This document shows positions 58,710-64,000 of a stretch of DNA of 64,000 nt, piece after piece. Where the stretch lies: assembly GCA_963850915.1 (NCBI GenBank), contig CAWKND010000014.1, positions 62,001 to 126,000 of the forward strand, read 5' to 3'. The notes under the pieces are model-generated. The model saw only the letters and a program-made list of their open reading frames with translations, was not told the DNA's origin and ran no database searches. Every line of letters starts with the position of its first letter. The first letter of the stretch is position 1. The stretch is from CAVTWH01 sp963850915 (GTDB lineage: Bacteria; Actinomycetota; Actinomycetes; Mycobacteriales; Micromonosporaceae). Made by a program: the position numbers and the translations under genes.

Positions 58710-59012
58710 TCAGCTAGCCAAGGGGTGGCGGCCGGGCGCGCGGGGGCGGGGCCGGCCGGGCGCGTCGGGGTCACTCAACCGGGAAACCCGGATCTGCCGG
58801 GTACGCCCACGCAGGCGCACGCCCGGAGCAGCCCGGCCGGTGGACGGCAGCGGCAGCCCGGCGACGGTACGCAGCGCCAGCAGTACTGCCGCGAGCAGTA
58901 CCGCGGCCGAGAACGCGGTACCCCCACTGAACAGCCCGGCGCCGGCGAAGTCAGCCAGCAGAGCGGCCGCGGCGAGTACCGCTGCCCACATCTGCACCCG
59001 GAACGCCGACAT
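58710..59012 (-). CDS. Small membrane protein (DUF6412-like)
   Basis: A 100-residue protein with two hydrophobic segments (about 9-28 and 33-52) followed by a basic, Arg/Pro-rich tail. It lies just upstream of the YidC gene on the same strand, an arrangement I recall for DUF6412 proteins; not verified. Probably assists or accompanies YidC. ATG 59012. Confidence 0.65.
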   Translation of the reverse strand: MSAFRVQMWAAVLAAAALLADFAGAGLFSGGTAFSAAVLLAAVLLALRTVAGLPLPSTGRAAPGVRLRGRTRQIRVSRLSDPDAPGRPRPRAPGRHPLAS

Positions 59013-59061
59013 GGCGCCATGGTAGCCCGTGGCCGCCGCCCGGATCAGCTGTCGGATCCGA

Positions 59062-59280
59062 TCACTGCCAGGCTTGGCTCATAACGTTCTGGTCCGCCAG
59101 ATCAGCGAACGCGTTCTCGAATCGGGTCAGGTCCGCGACGGTCGCCGTGCCTGTTCGATGGGCGGCCTTGGCCAACACGCGGCGGAGGTACTCACCGCGG
59201 GAGAGCCCGAGCCGATTGCCGTCGGCACCGATTGCCGCTACCACATCGTCGGGGACGTCCCGGATGAGCAGATCGGCCAT
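59062..59280 (-). CDS. Orphan VapB-type antitoxin
   Basis: A 72-residue protein. The N-terminal ribbon-helix-helix LLIRDVPDDVVAAIGADGNRLGLSRGEYLRRVL binds DNA; the C-terminus FENAFADLADQNVMSQAW is the toxin-binding tail. An ideal ribosome site (AAGGAGG, five bases) precedes ATG 59280. Downstream, where the VapC toxin gene usually overlaps, only 49 bases separate it from the DUF6412-like gene, so no partner is present. Confidence 0.82.
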   Translation of the reverse strand: MADLLIRDVPDDVVAAIGADGNRLGLSRGEYLRRVLAKAAHRTGTATVADLTRFENAFADLADQNVMSQAWQ

Positions 59281-59294
59281 GAATTCCTCCTTGC

Positions 59295-59300
59295 TAGGTT
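59295..59300 (+). promoter_or_regulatory. Leaderless -10 element of the luciferase-like gene
   Basis: TAGGTT, six bases (gggcgg), then ATG 59307. It overlaps the 5' region of the divergent antitoxin gene, so RHH binding there could affect both. Confidence 0.5.
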
Positions 59301-59306
59301 GGGCGG

Positions 59307-60194
59307 ATGCGGGTGGGCATTGTGATCCTGCCGGATCAGCGCTGGTCGGTGGCGCGGCGGCGGTGGCGGATGGCCGAGGAGTACGGCTTCGACCATGCCT
59401 GGACCTACGACCACCTGGGCTGGCGGGACCTGGTCGACGGCCCCTGGTTCGACGCGGTCACCACGCTGACCGCAGCGGCAACGGTCACTTCGAAGATCCG
59501 CCTGGGTACCCTCGTCGCCTCGCCGAACTTCCGGCACCCGGTGCACTTCGCGCGGGAGCTGACCGGGCTGGACGATCTCAGCGACGGCCGGCTGGTACTC
59601 GGCGTCGGCGCCGGCGGGATCGGGTTCGACGCGGCGGTACTGGGTCGGCCGGAGTTGACGCCACGGGAGCGGGTGGACCGGTACGCCGAGTTCCTCGAAC
59701 TGCTGGACCTGCTGCTACGCGAAGAGCGGGTGAGCTGGCAGGGACAGTGGTACTCGGCCGTCGACGCGCGTACCACCCCCGGCTGCGTGCAGCGGCCACG
59801 GGTGCCGTTCGTGGTGTCCGCGAACGGGCCGCGCAGTCTGCGCCTAGCCGTGCGGTACGGGCAGGGCTGGATCACCACCGGAGTCGGCGGGGACGACCTG
59901 GACTCCTGGTGGCGCGGGGTGGCGCAGCTGTGCGGACGGCTGGACGACGCGCTGGACAAGGCTGGCCGGGACCGCACCGACCTGGCCCGCCACCTGCTCC
60001 TGGACGCTGCGCCGGTCTTCTCGCTCAGCAGCGTGCAGGCGTTCACCGACGCGGTCGGTCGGGCCGGCGAACTCGGGTTCACCGACGTGATCACGCACTG
60101 GCCCCGGGAGTCCAGCTGGTACGCCGGGGACGAGGCCGTACTGGACGCGGTGGCCACGGAAGTACTCCCGCGCCTGGCGGGCTCCTCTCGGTAG
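59307..60194 (+). CDS. LLM class flavin-dependent oxidoreductase
   Basis: A 295-residue TIM-barrel of the bacterial luciferase/F420 superfamily: MRVGIVILPDQRWSVARRRWRMAEEYGFDHAWTYDHLGW, KIRLGTLVASPNFRHPVHFARELTGLDDLSDGRLVLGVG, and FVVSANGPRSLRLAVRYGQGWI. Actinomycete members often use coenzyme F420. Substrate unknown. Start fixed by the leaderless promoter. Confidence 0.88.
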   Translation: MRVGIVILPDQRWSVARRRWRMAEEYGFDHAWTYDHLGWRDLVDGPWFDAVTTLTAAATVTSKIRLGTLVASPNFRHPVHFARELTGLDDLSDGRLVLGVGAGGIGFDAAVLGRPELTPRERVDRYAEFLELLDLLLREERVSWQGQWYSAVDARTTPGCVQRPRVPFVVSANGPRSLRLAVRYGQGWITTGVGGDDLDSWWRGVAQLCGRLDDALDKAGRDRTDLARHLLLDAAPVFSLSSVQAFTDAVGRAGELGFTDVITHWPRESSWYAGDEAVLDAVATEVLPRLAGSSR

Positions 60195-60312
60195 CCGGAG
60201 CCCCGCTGAACGGCTGGCCGGCAGCTGTCCGGGTGCCGGAAAAACAACCTGAACGCCACCCCGGCGCGACGTTGCGGTCTTGTCGTAGCCAGGGTTTACT
60301 CTAGGGAGTAGT

Positions 60313-60328
60313 TCGAACGGTTGTTCGA
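60313..60328. promoter_or_regulatory. Perfect LexA (SOS) box
   Basis: TCGAACGGTTGTTCGA is an exact match to the actinobacterial/Gram-positive LexA consensus TCGAAC-N4-GTTCGA. It lies 327 bases before the HEPN gene, the first gene of the mutasome locus. Confidence 0.88.
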
Positions 60329-60389
60329 ATAGATGCTGAGGGAGCGATTCGCGGCGCACCTTCAGTTGGTGGCGTAGGCCGGCGGGCCG

Positions 60390-60635
60390 GCGCCATCGGG
60401 GAGCCTGCACTTTCGCGGGCGCAGGCTCCCGGTGTGGGTACTCGCCCATCACCCCCCGACCCCCGGGTGGTGGGCGAGAGCCCCGCCTTCGGGCGTGGCG
60501 TGGGGAAGCTCCACGCCCGGCCCTAAGGGGGCCGTGACGCGGACAGCGTCCGGGCCACGGCCCCCGACAGGACCAAGCTGCTGTGCCTTCCTCCGCAGCA
60601 GGATCGACCTTTTGCGCACGATCTGTCGTGCACCG
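60390..60635 (+). ncRNA. Highly structured leader or small RNA downstream of the LexA box (6C-like hairpin)
   Basis: Five strong hairpins follow one another: 60399-60408 with 60421-60430 (10 bp); 60441-60454 with 60465-60478 (14 bp, one G-U, loop cccgaccccc); 60497-60503 with 60511-60517 (7 bp); 60527-60536 with 60556-60565 (10 bp, with an inner 4-bp stem); 60616-60621 with 60626-60631 (6 bp, tetraloop). The C-rich loop recalls the actinobacterial 6C RNA, but only one such loop is seen. The whole 460-base gap 60195-60654 contains no gene. Confidence 0.5.
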
Positions 60636-60654
60636 TCGACTCGGAGGAATCAGC

Positions 60655-61140
60655 ATGCGACCCACTGTCGCCCCGGTCTTCCCGGCTACCCGGGCCAGCC
60701 GCGCGAGCGCCACTCCCACCGTGCCGGCGCACTCCATGCCCCACCGCAGCCCGGCCGAGCTGCTGCTACTGGCCCGGCGCGGGCTGGCCGAGGCGGCTGT
60801 TCCCGGTGCCGACGGCCAGCGCTACGCCACCGCCCACCTGGCCGCCCTGCGGGCTGCCGCGGCGGTACTCGCGGCACGGGCGCGGCCGGTACCGGGCCGG
60901 CGCGGAAAACTGACCAACGTCTGGGTGCTGCTGTCGATGGTGGCGCCCGAGATGAGCGAGTGGGCCGGCTACTTCGCCACCAGCGCGGCCAAACGGGCCG
61001 CAGCCGAGGCCGGCATCCCCCGCGTGGTGACCACCCGGGAAGCCGACGACCTGCTGCGCTCCGCCGAGTCGTTCGTCGCCTCGGTCAGCGAGGCGCTGGA
61101 ACTCACTCCCCCTTTCCTGGTCGAGGAACTGGTCGCCTAA
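60655..61140 (+). CDS. SAV_6107-type HEPN domain protein
   Basis: A 161-residue helical protein. SPAELLLLARRGLAEAAVPGADGQRYATAHLAALRAAAAVLAAR and LLRSAESFVASVSEALEL match the HEPN domain named after SAV_6107, as far as I recall; no catalytic R-x4-6-H is obvious. It is the first gene after the LexA box and probably belongs to the SOS mutasome operon. ATG 60655 follows GGAGGAA by seven bases. It lies about 70 bases before imuA-prime. Confidence 0.83.
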   Translation: MRPTVAPVFPATRASRASATPTVPAHSMPHRSPAELLLLARRGLAEAAVPGADGQRYATAHLAALRAAAAVLAARARPVPGRRGKLTNVWVLLSMVAPEMSEWAGYFATSAAKRAAAEAGIPRVVTTREADDLLRSAESFVASVSEALELTPPFLVEELVA

Positions 61141-61211
61141 CCAGCGACACCGGCACGTCCCGACTGGTCCCGCGACCCGTCGGAAGGAAAGACAGGGGGG
61201 TCGGCGCTGCC

Positions 61212-62386
61212 GTGGCCGATGTCGTACCACTGCGCGGAGGCCCCGCGGGAGCAGCGCAGGACCAGGACAGAGCGCAGGACAGGCAGTCCCGGCTCGCCGA
61301 GGTAACCACGCTCATCCGGAGTACCGGCCTGGCCGGCCTGGTACGCCCAGCCAGCCAGCCGGTCGACACGCCCACCACGACCAACGAGATCCTCCCCGTC
61401 CTTCCGGCACTGCGATCCCTGCTGCCCTGGGGTGGCCTGCGCCGCGGCGCCACTCTCGCCGTCACCGCTCCGACAGGTTCCACGCAGACAGTTCCACGCA
61501 GACAGGTTCCACGCAGACAGGTTCCACGCAGACCAGTTCCACGCAGACAGGTTCCACGCAGACCAGTTCCACGCAGACCAGTTCCACGCAGACCAGTTCC
61601 ACGCAGACCAGTCCCAGGCAAGCCAGCCAGACCACGACAGGTGTCGCGACAGATCAACCAGCGGGCGAGCCGGTGGGGAAGGCGGGAGTGGTGCGAACCC
61701 GACAGCCGGCCACGCGCGGTCCGCTGACCTCGGTGGCCGGTACCGGCCCCGGCCCGGCAGCGCCCTACCGGCCCGGTGCCCCACTCTCGGGGGTGTCGTG
61801 GCCGGGCGGGCTGAGTGGGCCCGGCGCGCGGGTACGGGTCGGGACGGGGCCGGTCCCGGGTGCCACTTCGGTACTGTTCGCGCTGCTCAGTGCCGCCTCG
61901 GCCGGTGGCTCCTGGTGTGCCGTGGTCGGCCTGCCGAGCCTGGGCGCGCTCGCCGCTGCCGAGTCGGGGATCTGCCTGGAGCGGCTGGTGCTGGTACCCA
62001 ACCCCGGGCCGGAGTGGCCAGCCGTGGTGGCTGCCCTGCTCGACGGCTTCGACGTAGTGGTGGTAGGGGTACCCGGGCCGGTCGGCGCGTCAGTGGCCAG
62101 CCGGCTCTCCGCCCGAGCCCGGCAGCGGGGCAGCGTACTGGTCGCGACCGGGGAGTGGAGCGGGGCGGAGCTGGTACTCAGCCCGGTCGACAGCACCTGG
62201 GAGGGGCTCGGGCAGGGGCGGGGTCGGCTGGTACGCCGGGAGTTGACGATCTCCGCGCGGGGCCGGGGTTCGGCGAGCCGCCCCCGGTACACCCGGCTGG
62301 TTCTGGGGACGCAGATGCCGGTCCCCACGACGGCCGGTAATGAGCTGGCGACCGGGGATGAGCTGCTGGCCGAGGCGGTGGGCTGA
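61212..62386 (+). pseudogene. ImuA-prime (RecA-like mutasome subunit), frame broken inside a tandem repeat
   Basis: The N-terminal part (GTG 61212, VADVVPLRGG, LPALRSLLPWGGLRRGATLAVTAPTGSTQT) is in one frame and runs to a stop at 61727. The C-terminal part (GATSVLFALLSAASAGGSWCAVVGLPSLGALAAAES, LLDGFDVVVVGVPG, WEGLGQGRGRLVRREL) is in another frame and ends at 62386. They are joined by a 15-bp repeat array (61476-61624) in which unit 61491-61504 has 14 bases. Adding one G there restores a single protein of about 391 residues with (G/S)STQT repeats. Either the gene is off by a slippage event or the sequence has an error. The stop overlaps imuB by one base (TGATG). Confidence 0.8.
61476..61624 (+). 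repeat. 15-bp tandem repeat array in imuA-prime with one 14-bp unit
   Basis: Nine good units of (g/a)gttccacgcagac(a/c) starting at 61476; the second (61491-61504) is one base short. A tenth, degenerate unit occupies 61610-61624. In the restored frame each encodes GSTQT or SSTQT. Confidence 0.92.
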
Positions 62387-63963
62387 TGCGGCTGATGGTG
62401 GTCTGGTGCCCGGACTGGCCGGTGATCGCCGCGGAGATCGCGGACGGGGTCCCGGCCCACCAGCCGGTGATCGTGCTGCACGCCAACCGGGTGGTGGCCT
62501 GCTCGGAGGCGGCCCGCCGGGAGGGGATCCGGCGCGGGCTGCGCCGGCGCGAGGCGCAGAGCCGCTGCCCGCAGGTGATCGTGGTGGAGCAGGACCCGGG
62601 TCGGGACGCCCGCGCCTTCGAGCCGGTGGTGGCCGCCGTCGAGGAGCTGGCGCCCGGGGTGGAGGTCCTGCGGGCCGGGGCGTGCGCGTTCGCGGCCCGG
62701 GGACCGGCCGGCTACTACGGCTCGGAGGAGGCCGCGGCAGAGCGGATCATCGAGCATGTCGCCCAGTCCTGTGCCGTGGAAGCGCAGGTGGGGGCGGCTG
62801 AGGGCAGCTTCGCGGCAGGGTTGGCGGCACGTGTCGGGCGGCTGGTACCCGACGGGCAGACCCCCGCCTTCCTCGCCGACCAGAGCATCGCGCTGATCGA
62901 CCAGCCACCCCTGGCCGACCTGCTCGACCGGCTCGGGGTGCGTACCCTCGGCGCGTTCGCCGCCCTGCCGCCCACTGACGTACTCGCCCGGTTCGGCTTC
63001 GCCGCCGCACTCGCGCACCGGCTGGCGGCCGGACTCGACGAGCGCCCGCTCGCCATCCGGGAACAGCCCGCCGAGCTGACCGTCGAGGAGTCCTTCGATG
63101 AGCCACTGGACCGGGTCGACGTGGCCGCCTTCGCCGCCCGGCAACTGGCCGAGCGGCTGCACGACCGGCTCGCCGGCTACGGGCTGGCCTGCACCCGGCT
63201 GGGCATCACCGCGGTCACCGAGCGCGGCGAGGAGCTGCACCGCACCTGGCGCCACGACGGTCTGCTGAGCACGGGTGGCATCGCCGACCGGCTGCGCTGG
63301 CAGCTCGACGGCTGGCTGTCGGGTACCAACCGGGGAGTGGCCCGACCCAGTGGCGGGATCGTCCGGCTGTCGCTCGTACCCGAGGGGATAGTCGCGCACG
63401 CCGGACTGCAGCTCGGGCTGTGGGGGGACGCCGGGGTGGAGCGCGACCGGGCACACCGGGCGCTGCACCGGGTACAGGGCATGCTCGGGCCGGAGGCGAT
63501 CGTCACTCCGGTCCCTGGTGGCGGGCGTGACCCCGGTGACCAGGTGACGATGGTCCCGTGGGGGGACGAGCGGCTGCCCGCGCGCCCCGCGGAGCCGCCG
63601 TGGCCGGGTCGGCTGCCACCACCGTCGCCCGCGGTGGTACTCCCCGAACCGGCCCCCGCCCTGGTACTGGATGCCGACGGCGAGCCGGTCACCGTCTCCG
63701 CCCGGCTGGTGCTCTCCGCCCCGCCGGCCGTCCTCATCCTCGAACCGCCGCGCTGGACCGACGGGCCGATCCGGCGGCGCCGTGGGCCGCCGGAGCCGCT
63801 GCCGATCGTGGCGTGGGCCGGTCCGTGGCCGGTCGACGAGCGCTGGTGGGCGGCGCAGGAGGCGAACCGGCGGGTGCGTTTCCAGGTGGGTTTGGCCGAC
63901 GGCCGGGCGCTGCTGCTCACGCTGAGCGGCGGCGTCTGGGAGGTGGTCGCCAGCTATGACTGA
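62386..63963 (+). CDS. ImuB-like Y-family polymerase homologue without catalytic acids
   Basis: A 525-residue Y-family protein. The N-terminus reads MRLMVVWCPDWPVIAAEIAD where active polymerases have a DxD-type metal motif, so the first catalytic acid is missing as usual in ImuB. Then VVACSEAARREGIRRGLRRREAQSRCP, a helix-hairpin-helix region (LGVRTLGAFAALPPTDVLARFG) and a C-terminal tail with a little-finger-like domain and extra DNA-binding part. ImuB bridges the beta clamp and DnaE2 in SOS mutagenesis. dnaE2 would be expected just beyond the window end. ATG 62386 overlaps the imuA-prime stop. Confidence 0.88.
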   Translation: MRLMVVWCPDWPVIAAEIADGVPAHQPVIVLHANRVVACSEAARREGIRRGLRRREAQSRCPQVIVVEQDPGRDARAFEPVVAAVEELAPGVEVLRAGACAFAARGPAGYYGSEEAAAERIIEHVAQSCAVEAQVGAAEGSFAAGLAARVGRLVPDGQTPAFLADQSIALIDQPPLADLLDRLGVRTLGAFAALPPTDVLARFGFAAALAHRLAAGLDERPLAIREQPAELTVEESFDEPLDRVDVAAFAARQLAERLHDRLAGYGLACTRLGITAVTERGEELHRTWRHDGLLSTGGIADRLRWQLDGWLSGTNRGVARPSGGIVRLSLVPEGIVAHAGLQLGLWGDAGVERDRAHRALHRVQGMLGPEAIVTPVPGGGRDPGDQVTMVPWGDERLPARPAEPPWPGRLPPPSPAVVLPEPAPALVLDADGEPVTVSARLVLSAPPAVLILEPPRWTDGPIRRRRGPPEPLPIVAWAGPWPVDERWWAAQEANRRVRFQVGLADGRALLLTLSGGVWEVVASYD

Positions 63964-64000
63964 AGTCCTTGCGGCACAAGGTTTTCCGGGCCGCGGCCGC

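Overview
The window is chromosomal DNA of a very GC-rich actinomycete. The gene families, the actinobacterial regulatory signals (a perfect LexA box, a DtxR/IdeR-type iron box, many leaderless promoters) and the carotenoid genes (CrtYc/CrtYd, CruF-like, CruC-like, CrtA-like) fit Micromonosporaceae best. That family assignment is inference. No rRNA, convincing tRNA, IS element, prophage or CRISPR array was seen. Ten marker genes (pimB, fadD15, SRPBCC protein, plsC, RNase AS, class II aroG, pknL, its DNA-binding neighbour, polyprenyl synthase, metF) occur in the same order and orientation that I recall for Mycobacterium tuberculosis Rv2188c to Rv2172c, so most of the window is an ancient housekeeping block with insertions.

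Region by region. 1-7 kb: partial DEDD exonuclease, NYN-domain protein, M48 protease, mannosyltransferase PimB, thioredoxin-like protein, DUF4395 protein. 7-11.3 kb: a minus-strand operon of acyl-CoA ligase, sensor kinase and NarL-type regulator. 11.5-19.9 kb: SRPBCC protein, glucokinase, EEP phosphatase, PEBP protein, a flavin monooxygenase coupled to an alpha/beta hydrolase behind a 525-base leader, and PlsC. 20-27 kb: a sortase-anchored VWA adhesin-like protein, a cyclase-domain AAA ATPase and a Crp-type regulator. 27-35 kb: a degenerate phosphotransferase, RNase AS, phosphofructokinase, ProC, DAHP synthase, an SPFH protein and threonine aldolase. 35-43 kb: tryptophan dioxygenase with no usable start, bacterioferritin and its ferredoxin under an iron box, endonuclease IV, PknL, the PknL-linked DNA-binding protein, two lycopene cyclase subunits and a barnase/barstar pair. 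43-48.5 kb: a GntR-regulated membrane gene, a prenyl synthase, MetF and a CDP-alcohol transferase. 48.5-54.8 kb: an overlapping minus-strand carotenoid operon. 55-60 kb: ECF sigma, an ATP-grasp protein, YidC, an orphan VapB and a luciferase-like oxidoreductase. 60-64 kb: the SOS mutasome locus.

The most unusual region is the right end. A perfect LexA box is followed by about 300 bases of consecutive hairpins, including one with a C-rich loop, then HEPN gene, imuA-prime and imuB. imuA-prime carries a 15-bp tandem repeat of nine good units. One unit is a single base short and breaks the reading frame; restoring that base joins both halves. Short in-frame minisatellites of 15 to 27 bp also interrupt or extend several other genes (GntR regulator, carotenoid glycosyltransferase, CrtA homologue, a small acidic protein) and lie in intergenic DNA.
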